Of a DNA stretch of 64,000 nt, positions 18,690 to 28,825 are shown one piece after another. Source of the stretch: Pseudomonas fluorescens (GTDB lineage Bacteria > Pseudomonadota > Gammaproteobacteria > Pseudomonadales > Pseudomonadaceae); NCBI RefSeq assembly GCF_002022275.1, contig NZ_MSDF01000013.1, positions 1 to 64,000 of the forward strand, read 5' to 3'. The first letter of the stretch is position 1. Each line of letters starts with the position of its first letter. A program made the position numbers and the translations under genes. The notes under the pieces are model-generated. The model saw only the letters and a list, made by a program, of their open reading frames with translations. It was not told where the DNA came from and did not search any database.

Positions 18690-19577
18690 ATGACAGCCTC
18701 TACCTATATCGGGCGTTTCGCCCCCACGCCCAGCGGCCATTTGCATTTCGGCTCGCTGGTTGCCGCCCTCGCCTCCTACCTCGATGCCCGCGCCAACAAT
18801 GGCTGCTGGCTAATGCGCATGGAAGACCTCGACCCACCCCGCGAAGAACCTGGTGCCCAGGCGGCGATCCTGCACGCCCTGGAAAGCTATGGCTTCGAGT
18901 GGGATGGCGAACTGGTCCGACAAAGCGAGCGGCATGAGGCCTACGCAAAAGTGCTGAACGACCTGTTCAACCACGGCCTGGCCTACGCCTGCACCTGTTC
19001 GCGCAAACAACTGGAGCCGTACAACGGGGTTTACCCCGGCCTGTGCCGCAATGCCGGTCACGATCAGCAGGATGCGGCCATTCGTTTGCGTGTTCCGGAG
19101 CTTGAGTACCACTTTACCGACCGCGTGCAAGGCGAATTCCGACAACACTTGGGGCGCGACTCAGGCGATTTTGTCATTCGTCGGCGCGATGGCCTCTATG
19201 CCTATCAGCTCGCCGTGGTGCTCGACGACGCCTGGCAAGGCGTCACCGATATCGTGCGCGGCGCCGACCTGCTCGACTCCACGCCGCGCCATCTGTATTT
19301 GCAAGAGCTGCTGGGCCTGCGCCAACCGCGCTACCTGCATGTGCCGCTGATCATCCAGCCGGACGGTAACAAGTTGGGCAAGTCCTACCGTTCCCCACCG
19401 CTGACACCTGACCAGGCCACGCCTTTGCTATTGAGAGCCTTGCGCGCCCTCGGCCAGCAGCCCGGTGATGAACTGCTATACGCCAGCCCGCGAGAACTGC
19501 TGGATTGGGGCATCGGGCACTGGGATGCCGGCAAGATCCCGCGCACACTCACGCTGGCCGAAGCGCAATTGAGCTGA
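18690..19577 (+). CDS. gluQRS: Glutamyl-Q tRNA(Asp) synthetase
   Basis: A 295-aa paralogue of the GluRS catalytic domain that activates glutamate without tRNA-Glu and attaches it to queuosine at the wobble position of tRNA-Asp. The HIGH-like motif PTPSGHLHFGS is at residues 11-21. The zinc ligands lie in ACTCSRKQLEPYNGVYPGLC (about 99-118), and the KMSKS-like loop KLGKSYRS is near 229-236. There is no anticodon-binding domain, which separates it from GluRS. Confidence 0.94.
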   Translation: MTASTYIGRFAPTPSGHLHFGSLVAALASYLDARANNGCWLMRMEDLDPPREEPGAQAAILHALESYGFEWDGELVRQSERHEAYAKVLNDLFNHGLAYACTCSRKQLEPYNGVYPGLCRNAGHDQQDAAIRLRVPELEYHFTDRVQGEFRQHLGRDSGDFVIRRRDGLYAYQLAVVLDDAWQGVTDIVRGADLLDSTPRHLYLQELLGLRQPRYLHVPLIIQPDGNKLGKSYRSPPLTPDQATPLLLRALRALGQQPGDELLYASPRELLDWGIGHWDAGKIPRTLTLAEAQLS

Positions 19578-19639
19578 AGGCGCTTGCAGCTTCGCCGCCA
19601 TCCGTTACCATCGCCGCAGTTTTTTAATCAGAGGCCAAC

Positions 19640-19816
19640 ATGTACATCTATCGATTGGTCCTGCTGCTGGTCGTCGGGATCTACCTGTTTTCCCCCGCCA
19701 TCATGGATTGGTGGATCGACGCCACGGGCGCCTGGTACCGCCCGTATCTGCTGTGGCTGATATTGATCGTCGTGACCTTCATCCTGCAGAGCCAAAAAGA
19801 TGCCGATGAGCTTTAG
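19640..19816 (+). CDS. cbrX: Small membrane protein CbrX
   Basis: A 58-aa ORF that starts with ATG after GAGG (19631-19634). It has two hydrophobic segments, VLLLVVGIYLFSP (about residues 7-19) and PYLLWLILIVVTFIL (about 35-49), around a Trp-rich loop IMDWWIDATGAWY. Its end overlaps the beginning of cbrA by 17 bp in another frame, giving translational coupling. A small ORF in this position is known in P. putida as CbrX, where it is reported to be coupled to cbrA. The molecular function of the peptide itself is not clear. Confidence 0.82.
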   Translation: MYIYRLVLLLVVGIYLFSPAIMDWWIDATGAWYRPYLLWLILIVVTFILQSQKDADEL

Positions 19817-22754
19817 CCTCACCCAGATGCTGCTGATCAGCGCCGCCTACCTGGCGGCGTTGTTCGGCGTCGCCTGGATCAGTGAGCGCGGAATGATTCC
19901 GCGGGCGATCATTCGCCATCCGTTGACCTACACCTTGTCCCTCGGCGTTTATGCCAGCGCATGGGCGTTTTACGGCACGGTGGGCCTGGCCTACCAGTAC
20001 GGTTATGGTTTTCTGTCCAGCTACCTGGGTGTTTCCGGGGCTTTTCTGCTGGCGCCGGTGCTGCTGTATCCGATCCTGAAAATCACCCGCACCTATCAAC
20101 TGTCATCCCTGGCGGACTTGTTTGCCTTCCGCTTTCGCAGCACCTGGGCCGGCGCGCTGACCACCATCTTCATGCTGATCGGCGTGCTGCCCTTGCTGGC
20201 GCTGCAAATCCAGGCCGTGGCCGACTCCATCAGCATCCTGACCCGAGAGCCCGTGCAGCATCGCGTGGCCCTGGCGTTTTGCGCACTGATCACCCTGTTC
20301 ACTATTTTCTTCGGCTCGCGCCATATCGCCACCCGTGAAAAACACGAAGGCCTGGTATTCGCGATTGCCTTTGAATCGGTGATCAAACTGATCGCCATCG
20401 GTGGCGTCGGCCTGTATGCGCTGTACGGCGTGTTCGACGGTCCACAACAACTTGAGCTGTGGCTGCTGCAAAACCAGACCGCCCTCGCCGCATTGCACAC
20501 GCCACTGCAAGAAGGCCCCTGGCGTACCTTGCTGCTGGTGTTCTTCGCTTCGGCGATTGTGATGCCGCACATGTACCACATGACCTTCACTGAAAACCTC
20601 AACCCGCGCTCGCTGGTCAGCGCCAGCTGGGGCTTGCCGCTGTTCCTGTTGTTGATGAGCCTGGCGGTGCCGCTGATCCTGTGGGCAGGCCTGAAGCTCG
20701 GCGCCACCACTAACCCTGAATATTTCACCCTCGGCATCGGCATTGCCGCCAACAGCCCGGCCCTGGCGATGCTGGCCTATGTCGGCGGGCTGTCGGCAGC
20801 CAGCGGGTTGATCATCGTGACCACCCTGGCCCTGTCGGGCATGGCACTCAACCACTTGGTGCTGCCGCTGTACCAGCCGCCGGCCGAGGGCAATATCTAC
20901 CGCTGGCTGAAATGGACCCGCCGCGCGCTGATCGTTGCGATCATCATGGCCGGTTACGGTTTCTATCTGTTGTTGGGCGCCGGGCAAGACCTGGCCAACC
21001 TTGGCATCGTCGCATTTGTCGCCACGTTGCAGTTCCTGCCGGGCGTGTTGTCGGTGCTGTACTGGCCGACGGCCAATCGCCGTGGCTTTATCGCAGGGTT
21101 GCTGGCAGGGATTCTGGTGTGGATTGTCACCATGCTGTTGCCGCTGGTCGGCAACCTGCAAGGGTTCTACATCCCGCTGCTGAACATGATCTACGTGCTG
21201 GACGACACCAGCTGGCACATGGCGGCGATCGCGTCCCTGGCCGCCAACGTGTTGATGTTCACCCTGATCTCGCTGTTCACCAACGCCAGCCCGGAAGAAA
21301 CCAGCGCCGCTGAAGCTTGCGCGGTGGACAACGTGCGCCGCCCGCAACGCCGCGAATTGCATGCGGCCTCGCCTCAGGAATTCGCCACGCAACTGGCCAA
21401 GCCTCTAGGTGCAAAAGCCGCGCAAAAGGAAGTCGAACAAGCGCTGCGCGACCTTTACCTGCCCTTTGACGAGCGCCGCCCTTATGCGTTGCGTCGCCTG
21501 CGTGACCGTATCGAGGCCAACCTGTCCGGCCTGATGGGGCCAAGTGTGTCCCAGGACATGGTGGAAACCTTCCTGCCCTATAAGGCTGGCGGCGAAAACT
21601 ATGTGACCGAAGATATCCACTTCATCGAGAGCCGGCTGGAGGATTACCACTCACGCCTCACCGGCCTCGCCGCCGAACTCGACGCCCTGCGCCGCTACCA
21701 CCGCCAAACCCTGCAGGAATTACCGATGGGCGTGTGCTCCCTGGCCAAGGATCAAGAGATCCTGATGTGGAACAAGGCCATGGAAGAACTCACCGGCATC
21801 GCCGCGCAGCGGGTGGTGGGTTCGCGCCTGAACACCCTGGGCGACCCGTGGAAAGAACTGTTGCAAGGTTTTATCAACCTGCCCGACGAGCATTTGCACA
21901 AACAACATTTGGCCCTCGATGGCCAGACCCGCTGGCTCAACCTGCACAAAGCCGCCATCGACGAGCCACTGGCCCCCGGTAACAGCGGCCTGGTGCTGCT
22001 GGTGGAAGACCTGACCGAAACCCAGATGCTCGAAGACAAGCTGGTGCACTCCGAGCGACTGGCAAGCATTGGCCGCCTGGCAGCGGGTGTGGCCCATGAA
22101 ATCGGCAATCCGATCACCGGTATCGCCTGCCTCGCGCAAAACCTGCGGGAAGAGCGCGAAGAGGACGGCGAAATCACCGAAATCAGCGGGCAGATCCTCG
22201 AGCAGACCAAGCGCGTTTCGCGCATCGTGCAGTCGCTGATGAGCTTTGCCCACGCGGGCGCCCATCAGAATCAGGACGAAGCAGTGTGCCTGGCCGAAGT
22301 GGCGCAGGATGCCATTGGGCTGCTGGCGTTGAACCGGCGCAATTTCGAAGTACAGTTCTTCAACCTGTGCGACCCGGACCATTGGGTGGACGGCGACTCA
22401 CAACGCCTGGCCCAGGTATTGATCAACCTGCTGTCCAACTCCCGCGACGCAACGCCCGCCGGCGGCGCGGTACGGGTCAAGACCGAGGCTTTCGAGCACA
22501 CGGTCGACCTGATTGTTGAGGATGAAGGCAGCGGCATTCCACAGAACATCATGGACCGATTGTTCGAACCCTTCTTCACCACCAAGGATCCGGGTGAAGG
22601 TACCGGTCTGGGCCTTGCACTGGTCTATTCCATCGTTGAAGAGCATTATGGACAAATCACCATCGACAGCCCGGCTGACACCGAAAGCCAACGCGGCACC
22701 CGTATTCGGGTGACCTTGCCGCGTCATGTCGAAGCGACGTCCGCTGTGAACTGA
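19800..22754 (+). CDS. cbrA: Sensor histidine kinase CbrA with SLC5-type transporter domain
   Basis: A 984-aa membrane histidine kinase that governs carbon/nitrogen balance. Residues 1 to about 500 hold some 13 transmembrane helices resembling sodium/solute symporters (SLC5), linked to a cytosolic STAC-like segment. A PAS domain (about 630-740) precedes the HisKA box GVAHEIGNP with phospho-acceptor His766. The HATPase has [11 protein letters not shown] (N box) and [14 protein letters not shown] (G2 box). A second ATG 6 nt downstream (MSFSL) could be the real start; both overlap cbrX. The cognate regulator cbrB follows 22 bp later. Confidence 0.95.
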   Translation: MPMSFSLTQMLLISAAYLAALFGVAWISERGMIPRAIIRHPLTYTLSLGVYASAWAFYGTVGLAYQYGYGFLSSYLGVSGAFLLAPVLLYPILKITRTYQLSSLADLFAFRFRSTWAGALTTIFMLIGVLPLLALQIQAVADSISILTREPVQHRVALAFCALITLFTIFFGSRHIATREKHEGLVFAIAFESVIKLIAIGGVGLYALYGVFDGPQQLELWLLQNQTALAALHTPLQEGPWRTLLLVFFASAIVMPHMYHMTFTENLNPRSLVSASWGLPLFLLLMSLAVPLILWAGLKLGATTNPEYFTLGIGIAANSPALAMLAYVGGLSAASGLIIVTTLALSGMALNHLVLPLYQPPAEGNIYRWLKWTRRALIVAIIMAGYGFYLLLGAGQDLANLGIVAFVATLQFLPGVLSVLYWPTANRRGFIAGLLAGILVWIVTMLLPLVGNLQGFYIPLLNMIYVLDDTSWHMAAIASLAANVLMFTLISLFTNASPEETSAAEACAVDNVRRPQRRELHAASPQEFATQLAKPLGAKAAQKEVEQALRDLYLPFDERRPYALRRLRDRIEANLSGLMGPSVSQDMVETFLPYKAGGENYVTEDIHFIESRLEDYHSRLTGLAAELDALRRYHRQTLQELPMGVCSLAKDQEILMWNKAMEELTGIAAQRVVGSRLNTLGDPWKELLQGFINLPDEHLHKQHLALDGQTRWLNLHKAAIDEPLAPGNSGLVLLVEDLTETQMLEDKLVHSERLASIGRLAAGVAHEIGNPITGIACLAQNLREEREEDGEITEISGQILEQTKRVSRIVQSLMSFAHAGAHQNQDEAVCLAEVAQDAIGLLALNRRNFEVQFFNLCDPDHWVDGDSQRLAQVLINLLSNSRDATPAGGAVRVKTEAFEHTVDLIVEDEGSGIPQNIMDRLFEPFFTTKDPGEGTGLGLALVYSIVEEHYGQITIDSPADTESQRGTRIRVTLPRHVEATSAVN

Positions 22755-22776
22755 GACCGTCGAGAGAATTGAATCA

Positions 22777-24207
22777 ATGCCGCACATTTTGATCGTCGAA
22801 GACGAAACAATTATCCGCTCTGCCTTGCGTCGCCTGCTTGAACGGAATCAGTACCAAGTCAGCGAAGCCGGCTCGGTGCAGGAAGCCCAAGAGCGATTCA
22901 GCATTCCCACGTTCGACCTGATTGTCAGTGACTTGCGCCTGCCTGGCGCACCCGGCACCGAGCTGATCAAGCTTGGCCAGGGCACTCCGGTGCTGATCAT
23001 GACCAGCTACGCCAGCCTGCGCTCGGCCGTGGACTCGATGAAGATGGGCGCGGTGGACTACATCGCCAAGCCTTTCGACCACGACGAGATGCTCCAGGCC
23101 GTGGCGCGCATCCTGCGTGACCGTCAGTCGGCCGGCACTGCGCCTGCCGAGCAGCGTCCTGCCGGCAAGGCCGCCGACAAGCCGGGCGCTGACAACAGCA
23201 ATGGCGAGATCGGCATCATCGGCTCCTGCCCGCCGATGCAGGACCTGTACAGCAAGATCCGCAAGGTCGCACCGACTGACTCCAATGTGTTGATCCAGGG
23301 CGAGTCCGGCACCGGTAAAGAACTGGTGGCCCGTGCCCTGCACAACCTGTCCAAGCGCGCCAAGGCACCGATGATTTCGGTGAACTGCGCGGCCATCCCT
23401 GAATCCCTGATCGAGTCCGAGCTGTTCGGCCACGAGAAAGGCGCGTTTACCGGTGCCAGCGCCGGGCGTGCGGGTTTGGTGGAAGCCGCAGACGGTGGCA
23501 CCTTGTTCCTCGACGAAATCGGCGAGCTGCCTCTGGAAGCCCAGGCGCGGTTGCTGCGCGTGCTTCAGGAAGGCGAGATTCGCCGTGTCGGCTCGGTGCA
23601 GTCGCAAAAGGTCGATGTGCGCCTGATCGCGGCCACCCACCGGGACTTGAAGAGCCTGGCCAAGATCGGCCAGTTCCGTGAAGACTTGTATTACCGCTTG
23701 CACGTGATCGCCCTCAAGTTGCCTGCCCTGCGTGAGCGTGGCGCTGACGTCAACGAGATCGCGAGCGCGTTCCTGCTGCGCCAGAGCGCGCGTATCAACC
23801 GCACCGACCTGAAATTTGCCCCGGACGCCGAGCAAGCCATTCGGCATTACTCGTGGCCAGGTAACGTGCGCGAGCTTGAGAATGCGGTTGAACGTGCGGT
23901 CATTCTGTCGGAGAGCCCGGAGATTTCCGCCGAGCTGCTGGGTATCGACATTGAGCTGAGCGATCTGGACGACGATGACTTCATTGGCCTGGCCCCACAG
24001 CAGGGCGGCGGTAGCAATACCAGCCATGAGCCGACGGAAGATTTGTCACTGGAAGATTACTTCCAGCATTTCGTCCTGGAGCATCAGGACCACATGACCG
24101 AAACCGAGCTGGCTCGCAAGCTGGGCGTGAGCCGTAAATGCCTGTGGGAACGGCGTCAGCGCCTGGGCATTCCACGGCGCAAGACCGGGGTTGCCAGCGA
24201 GAGTTGA
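22777..24207 (+). CDS. cbrB: Sigma-54-dependent response regulator CbrB
   Basis: A 476-aa NtrC-type activator. The receiver domain has phospho-acceptor Asp52 (in IVSDLRLPG) and KPFD. The AAA+ domain has Walker A GESGTGKE (from Gly175) and the sigma-54-contacting GAFTGA loop within [11 protein letters not shown]. The C-terminal Fis-type helix-turn-helix is [27 protein letters not shown]. It activates crcZ and amino acid and sugar catabolism genes. Its own terminator and the crcZ activation site follow directly. Confidence 0.96.
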   Translation: MPHILIVEDETIIRSALRRLLERNQYQVSEAGSVQEAQERFSIPTFDLIVSDLRLPGAPGTELIKLGQGTPVLIMTSYASLRSAVDSMKMGAVDYIAKPFDHDEMLQAVARILRDRQSAGTAPAEQRPAGKAADKPGADNSNGEIGIIGSCPPMQDLYSKIRKVAPTDSNVLIQGESGTGKELVARALHNLSKRAKAPMISVNCAAIPESLIESELFGHEKGAFTGASAGRAGLVEAADGGTLFLDEIGELPLEAQARLLRVLQEGEIRRVGSVQSQKVDVRLIAATHRDLKSLAKIGQFREDLYYRLHVIALKLPALRERGADVNEIASAFLLRQSARINRTDLKFAPDAEQAIRHYSWPGNVRELENAVERAVILSESPEISAELLGIDIELSDLDDDDFIGLAPQQGGGSNTSHEPTEDLSLEDYFQHFVLEHQDHMTETELARKLGVSRKCLWERRQRLGIPRRKTGVASES

Positions 24208-24248
24208 GGGTGCGCCCCCACAGGTAACTCCCCCAGATGTGAAAAAAC

Positions 24249-24274
24249 TGTTACCGCGCAATTTTCGCGTAACA
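24249..24274 (+). promoter_or_regulatory. CbrB upstream activation site of crcZ
   Basis: A perfect palindrome TGTTAC (24249-24254), 14-bp spacer and GTAACA (24269-24274), the pattern known for CbrB binding at crcZ promoters. Its centre lies about 138 bp before the predicted crcZ start, a normal distance for a sigma-54 activator. It immediately precedes the cbrB terminator stem. Confidence 0.85.
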
Positions 24275-24275
24275 A

Positions 24276-24313
24276 AAGCCGGGGCTTACGGTAACGAAGC
24301 CCCGGCTTTTTTT
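24276..24313 (+). terminator. Intrinsic terminator of cbrB
   Basis: A 12-bp perfect stem AAGCCGGGGCTT/AAGCCCCGGCTT with a 9-nt loop and a run of T. It insulates crcZ from read-through. Confidence 0.93.
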
Positions 24314-24371
24314 CGCCTTGCGAAAAGCCGAAAACCCTCCAAACCCCCGCTTTTGCTGGTCGGCACAAAAG

Positions 24372-24388
24372 TTGGCACGCACCCTGCT
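24372..24388 (+). promoter_or_regulatory. Sigma-54 promoter of crcZ
   Basis: TTGGCACGCACCCTGCT carries the invariant GG (-24, 24374-24375) and GC (-12, 24386-24387) ten bases apart. The predicted start is about 24399. Confidence 0.88.
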
Positions 24389-24398
24389 ATATGCTTAG

Positions 24399-24766
24399 TA
24401 CAAAAACAATAACAAGCTTTGTACCAGACAATAAAAATAAGACGAATCGACTCACGCATAACAAAAACAACACGGCGGAGGCGCAGCTAACTGATTCTTT
24501 TGGAGAGGCGTTGCATTTGGGGCTTGCCCCGCAACCAGGCCGAGAACAACAAAAACTGCCCTAAGGCAGAGCCTGAACTGGTTGGATCGTAGATCAGCAA
24601 CACAGCGACCAAAGCAATCCGTTTGCTCTTGGCTCCCGATTGGGAGTGTCATGAAGGTGAAGCTTCATGGCGAGGGCGATCAACAAAAACAAGAAGCCCG
24701 CAATTAATAATAAAAAAAGAGCACGCAACTACTTCTGGGGGAGCTTCGGCTCCCCTTGTAGTTTCT
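24399..24766 (+). ncRNA. crcZ: CrcZ small RNA (decoy for Hfq/Crc)
   Basis: A non-coding RNA of about 370 nt that titrates the Hfq-Crc repressor and so relieves carbon catabolite repression when CbrAB is active. It has the conserved position after cbrB and a sigma-54 promoter. It carries at least five A-rich AANAANAA-type sites: about 24400-24416, 24427-24441, 24459-24472, 24544-24555 and 24680-24692, with a further A-rich run near 24702-24719. It ends in a strong hairpin (24727-24766). The exact ends are inferred from promoter and terminator positions. ORFs inside are not coding. Confidence 0.9.
24727..24766 (+). terminator. Terminator hairpin of CrcZ
   Basis: The stem GGGGAGC/GCTCCCC with a TTCG tetraloop is extended by flanking AACTAC/GTAGTT. 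The tail is TTTCTG, so the T-run is short. Confidence 0.75.
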
Positions 24767-24917
24767 GCGATTTGGCAACAACAATTCATCGTTTTAAGCT
24801 TATGGCGCAAGGCCTGCAGCTTGTTCCTACACCATCCCCTGACTAAATGCTAGAATCCCCGCCCATCATGCGGTCATTCTTCGTTATGGCCGAACATTCC
24901 TTCAAACAGTGCATCCC

Positions 24918-26321
24918 ATGCTGAAGAAGTTGTTCCAGTCATTCCGTTCCCCCTTGCGTCGTACGCAACACATTCGCAGCACGCCTGAAGTGCTTAACAG
25001 CAATCAGCATTCATTGCAGCGCGCTCAATTCAGCCGTTATGCGGTGAACATCGTCGAACGTTTGCAGAACGCCGGCTACCAGGCTTATCTGGTGGGCGGC
25101 TGTGTACGTGACATGCTGCTCAACATTACGCCGAAGGATTTCGACGTCGCCACCAGTGCCACGCCTGAGCAAGTGCGTGCCGAATTCCGCAACGCGCGGA
25201 TCATCGGCCGTCGCTTCAAGCTGGTACACATTCACTTTGGTCGCGAAATCATCGAGGTCGCGACCTTCCGCGCCGGCCATCCGCAAAACGATGAAGAGGA
25301 AGACACCAATCAGTCTTCCCGCAACGAGAGCGGCCGCATCCTGCGTGACAACGTTTACGGCACCCTGGAAGAAGACGCGCAACGCCGCGACTTCACCATC
25401 AACGCCTTGTATTACGACCCGGTCAGCGAGCGCATCCTCGACTACGCCAATGGCGTACACGATATTCGCAACAACCTGATTCGTCTTATCGGCGACCCGA
25501 CGCAGCGCTACCAGGAAGACCCGGTGCGCATGCTGCGAGCCGTGCGGTTTGCCGCCAAGCTGAATTTCGGCATCGAGAAGCACACCGCCGCACCGATCCG
25601 CGAGCTGGCACCGATGCTGCGGGAAATCCCGTCGGCACGCCTGTTCGAAGAAGTGCTCAAGCTGTTCCTCTCGGGCTACGCCGCCGATACCTTCGAAATG
25701 CTCGTCGACCTGCAGTTGTTCGACCCCCTGTTCCCGGCCAGCGCCGAGGCACTGGAATACAACCCGACGTACACCCACACCCTGATCAGCGAAGCGTTGA
25801 TCAATACCGACCTGCGCATCAAACAGAACAAACCGGTGACCCCGGCGTTCTTGTTTGCCGCCCTGTTGTGGCCAGCCCTGCCAAAACGCGTACTGCGCCT
25901 GCAAGACCGCGGCATGCCGCCGATTCCGGCCATGCAGGAAGCAGCGCACGAGCTGATCGCCGAACAGTGCCAGCGCATCGCCATTCCAAAACGCTTCACG
26001 ATGCCGATTCGCGAGATCTGGGACATGCAGGAGCGCCTACCACGCCGCAGCGGCAAACGCGCCGACCTGCTGCTGGACAACCCGCGCTTCCGTGCCGGCT
26101 ACGACTTCCTGCTGCTGCGCGAAAGCGCCGGCGAGCAGACCGACGGCCTGGGCGAGTGGTGGACCGATTACCAGGACGCCAATGACAGCCAGCGCCGCGA
26201 CATGATTCGCGACCTCGGCAGCAAAGGTGATGGCGAAAGTGCCGGCCCGAAAAAACGTCGTCGCAGCTCCGGCAGCAAGCGTAAGCGCAGCGCCGATGCC
26301 TCGGGCGCAGTGGGCGAGTAA
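24918..26321 (+). CDS. pcnB: Poly(A) polymerase I
   Basis: A 467-aa nucleotidyltransferase that adds A tails to RNA 3' ends and promotes RNA decay. The catalytic motif is LVGGCVRDMLL (Gly60-Gly61) followed by DFDVATSATPEQV with Asp74 and Asp76. An RNA-binding domain has DPTQRYQEDPVRMLRAVRFAAKL. The C-terminus is very basic (KKRRRSSGSKRKRS), typical for PcnB and not CCA-adding enzymes. I chose the ATG at 24918; an in-frame GTG lies 9 nt upstream. folK follows 2 bp after the stop. Confidence 0.94.
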   Translation: MLKKLFQSFRSPLRRTQHIRSTPEVLNSNQHSLQRAQFSRYAVNIVERLQNAGYQAYLVGGCVRDMLLNITPKDFDVATSATPEQVRAEFRNARIIGRRFKLVHIHFGREIIEVATFRAGHPQNDEEEDTNQSSRNESGRILRDNVYGTLEEDAQRRDFTINALYYDPVSERILDYANGVHDIRNNLIRLIGDPTQRYQEDPVRMLRAVRFAAKLNFGIEKHTAAPIRELAPMLREIPSARLFEEVLKLFLSGYAADTFEMLVDLQLFDPLFPASAEALEYNPTYTHTLISEALINTDLRIKQNKPVTPAFLFAALLWPALPKRVLRLQDRGMPPIPAMQEAAHELIAEQCQRIAIPKRFTMPIREIWDMQERLPRRSGKRADLLLDNPRFRAGYDFLLLRESAGEQTDGLGEWWTDYQDANDSQRRDMIRDLGSKGDGESAGPKKRRRSSGSKRKRSADASGAVGE

Positions 26322-26323
26322 AC

Positions 26324-26809
26324 GTGGAACGTATCTACATCGGCATGGGCAGCAACCTGGCTGCCCCGGACAGGCAATTGCGCAAGGCCGTCGAGGCGCT
26401 GGCGCAATTGCCGGGCACCACCCTCACCGGGGTGTCTGCGTTTTATCAAAGTGACTCCCTGCTCCCCGGCCAGCCGCGTTACACCAACGCGGTGGCGGCA
26501 CTGGACAGCAGCCTGGCGCCACTCGACCTGCTGGATGCGCTGCAAGCCATTGAGAACGATCAGGGCCGCGAACGCCTGGAGCGCTGGGGGCCACGTACTC
26601 TGGACCTGGATATCCTGCTGTTTGGCGATCGCCTGATCGACGAGCCGCGCCTCAAGGTGCCGCACTATCAAATGCACCTGCGGGCGTTTGTGCTTTATCC
26701 CCTTGCAGAACTGGCGCCTGCCAGCCTGAAATTGCCCAACGGCCAGACGCTCAGCGAACAGTTGGACGCGTGCCCGTTTGTCGGCCTGGAACGCCTGCCC
26801 ATTGCCTGA
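26324..26809 (+). CDS. folK: 2-amino-4-hydroxy-6-hydroxymethyldihydropteridine diphosphokinase
   Basis: A 161-aa HPPK of folate synthesis, transferring pyrophosphate from ATP to 6-hydroxymethyl-dihydropterin; the product is used by FolP, whose gene is also in this window (50650-51501). The signature RWGPRTLDLDILLFG (about residues 86-100) includes the Mg-binding D-x-D. The N-terminus GMGSNL and PRYTNAVAAL also fit. It forms an operon with pcnB (2 bp gap). Confidence 0.94.
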   Translation: MERIYIGMGSNLAAPDRQLRKAVEALAQLPGTTLTGVSAFYQSDSLLPGQPRYTNAVAALDSSLAPLDLLDALQAIENDQGRERLERWGPRTLDLDILLFGDRLIDEPRLKVPHYQMHLRAFVLYPLAELAPASLKLPNGQTLSEQLDACPFVGLERLPIA

Positions 26810-26818
26810 CGCAATTCC

Positions 26819-26907
26819 CCTGTGGGAGCGGGCTTGCCCGCGATAGCATCACCCCGGTTTGCCTGATAGACCGAGTCGCCGGCATCGCAGGCAAGCCAGC
26901 TCCCACA
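26819..26907. repeat. REP doublet (inverted pair), P. fluorescens type
   Basis: Two REP units in inverted orientation: left arm TGTGGGAGCGGGCTTGCCCG continuing to CGA (26821-26843), and right arm at 26885-26907, its near reverse complement, about 40 bp apart. A second, closely similar doublet is at 37794-37880. Such elements are non-autonomous repeats mobilised by REP-associated tyrosine transposases. Confidence 0.9.
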
Positions 26908-27176
26908 GATGAATAATCCTGTCGTGAATAGCTGATCAAATACGGCTGAATCGCATCAGTAACAGCGGTAACACCCCCCTCGTAACAATGCGGTAACACA
27001 TCCAATTGACTTCCCTCGTCCTCATCACGACTATAGGCGTCCCGCTGCCGCCAACCCGGCGCTAAAGGGCGCAATCCAGGCCTTATAAGCACTGCTATCA
27101 AGACGGTGCGCCTGTATAAACGAAGACTCACGCGCGTTACTCGCTGTTTCCAAGCGCCTGAACGAGGACCCTTTAA
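26908..27176 (+). promoter_or_regulatory. panB upstream region with four GTAACA repeats and a promoter-like site
   Basis: No gene is visible. Four copies of GTAACA occur in direct orientation at 26959-26964, 26968-26973, 26982-26987 and 26993-26998. A TTGACT (27004-27009) follows, with several poor -10 candidates near 27027-27037. The arrangement suggests a regulator-binding cluster upstream of panBC. The identity of the regulator is unknown. Confidence 0.4.
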
Positions 27177-27977
27177 ATGCCAGACATTACCCTGACCACC
27201 TTGCAGAGCCTCAAGCTCAAAGGTGAAAAAATCACCATGCTGACCTGCTACGACGCCACTTTCGCCCACGCCAGTTGCCAGGCCGGTGTCGAAGTGTTGC
27301 TGGTAGGCGACTCCCTGGGCATGGTTCTTCAAGGGAATGACAGCACCCTGCCTGTTACCACGGATGAACTCGCTTACCACACCGCCAGCGTCAAGCGCGG
27401 CAACGACGGCGCGTTCATCATTGCTGACCTGCCGTTCATGGGTTATGCCACCCTCGAACAGACTTTCCAGAACGCCGGCAAGCTGATGCAAGCCGGTGCG
27501 CACATGATCAAGGTCGAAGGCGCCGTGTGGCTGGCCGAGTCGATCCGCTTGCTGGCTGAGCGCGGCGTACCCGTGTGTGTACACATGGGCCTGACCCCGC
27601 AATCGGTGAACATCCTCGGCGGCTACAAGGTTCAAGGCCGCAACGAAGCCCAGGCGCGTCAGATGCGTGCCGATGCCATCGCCCTGGAACAAGCCGGTGC
27701 AGCGATGATTCTGCTGGAATGCGTGCCGAGCGAGCTGGCGGCCGAAATCACCCAAGCGGTCAAAGTGCCGGTGATTGGCATTGGTGCAGGTGCAGACACC
27801 GACGGTCAAGTGCTGGTGGTCCATGACATGCTCGGCCTGTCGCTGACCGGGCGCGCACCGAAATTCGTCAAGAACTTCATGGCAGGCCAGGACAGCATCC
27901 AGGCCGCGTTGAGCGCTTACGTCACTGAAGTCAAAGCCGTGACCTTCCCTGGCGCTGAACACGGATTTTCTGCATGA
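27177..27977 (+). CDS. panB: 3-methyl-2-oxobutanoate hydroxymethyltransferase
   Basis: A 266-aa TIM-barrel enzyme adding a hydroxymethyl group from 5,10-methylene-THF to 2-oxoisovalerate (an ilv-pathway product), making ketopantoate for pantothenate/CoA. Conserved stretches are [19 protein letters not shown] (metal-binding Asp) and [10 protein letters not shown], plus [16 protein letters not shown]. It overlaps panC by 4 bp. The start follows GAGGACCC. Confidence 0.95.
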   Translation: MPDITLTTLQSLKLKGEKITMLTCYDATFAHASCQAGVEVLLVGDSLGMVLQGNDSTLPVTTDELAYHTASVKRGNDGAFIIADLPFMGYATLEQTFQNAGKLMQAGAHMIKVEGAVWLAESIRLLAERGVPVCVHMGLTPQSVNILGGYKVQGRNEAQARQMRADAIALEQAGAAMILLECVPSELAAEITQAVKVPVIGIGAGADTDGQVLVVHDMLGLSLTGRAPKFVKNFMAGQDSIQAALSAYVTEVKAVTFPGAEHGFSA

Positions 27978-28825
27978 ACACGGTAAAAACCCTACGTGAA
28001 CTGCGGGCTGCCGTGACGCACGCCCGCAGCGCCGGCAAGCGTATTGGCTTTGTGCCCACCATGGGCAACCTGCACAGCGGTCATGCCACCCTGGTGACCA
28101 AGGCTGCCCAGCAATCGGACTTCGTGGTGGCGAGCATCTTCGTCAACCCGCTGCAATTCGGCGCCGGTGAAGACCTGGACAAATACCCGCGCACCCTGGC
28201 GGCCGACCAGGAAAAACTCCTGCAAGCCGGTTGCAACCTGTTGTTTGCGCCCACTGTCGATGAAATGTACCCCGGCGGCATGACCGGCCAGACCCGTGTC
28301 ACGGTCCCGCAACTGTCCGAAGGCCTGTGCGGCGCCAGCCGTCCCGGGCACTTCGAAGGTGTGGCCACGGTGGTCAGCAAGCTGTTCAACATGGTCCAGC
28401 CGGACATGGCCGTATTTGGCCAGAAGGACTACCAGCAACTGGCGGTGATTCGCGCCATGGTGCATGACCTGAACATGCCGATCCAGATCATCGGCGAGCC
28501 GACCGTGCGTGCCGACGACGGCCTCGCGCTGTCATCGCGCAACGGTTACCTCACCGAGGAACAGCGCGCCATTGCGCCGGTGCTGTACCGCAGCCTCAGC
28601 CAGATAGCAGGCGCCATCAAAGGTGGCGAGCATGACTTCGCCAAGCTGCGCGCCGAGCACATCCAACACATCGAAGCCGCCGGCTTGCGCATGGACTATC
28701 TGGAAGTGCGCCAAGGCGTGCACCTGCGCCCGGCTACGGCCGAGGATCGTGATGTAGTGATTCTGGTGGCCGCCTACCTGGGCGCAACCCGCCTGATCGA
28801 CAACCTGCACCTGAACCTGGCCTGA
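27974..28825 (+). CDS. panC: Pantothenate synthetase
   Basis: A 283-aa enzyme that joins pantoate and beta-alanine with ATP. The nucleotidyltransferase HxGH motif is in [10 protein letters not shown] (about residues 28-37). FGQKDYQQL near 150-160 and the KMSKS-like SSRNGYL near 187-193 complete the active site. Its ATG overlaps panB. panD (aspartate decarboxylase, source of beta-alanine) does not follow; pgi is next. Confidence 0.95.
   Translation: MNTVKTLRELRAAVTHARSAGKRIGFVPTMGNLHSGHATLVTKAAQQSDFVVASIFVNPLQFGAGEDLDKYPRTLAADQEKLLQAGCNLLFAPTVDEMYPGGMTGQTRVTVPQLSEGLCGASRPGHFEGVATVVSKLFNMVQPDMAVFGQKDYQQLAVIRAMVHDLNMPIQIIGEPTVRADDGLALSSRNGYLTEEQRAIAPVLYRSLSQIAGAIKGGEHDFAKLRAEHIQHIEAAGLRMDYLEVRQGVHLRPATAEDRDVVILVAAYLGATRLIDNLHLNLA

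Noticed and set aside
24623..24853. 76-codon ORF inside CrcZ
   Set aside because: It lies within the non-coding RNA, crosses its terminator and has no ribosome binding site or family features.
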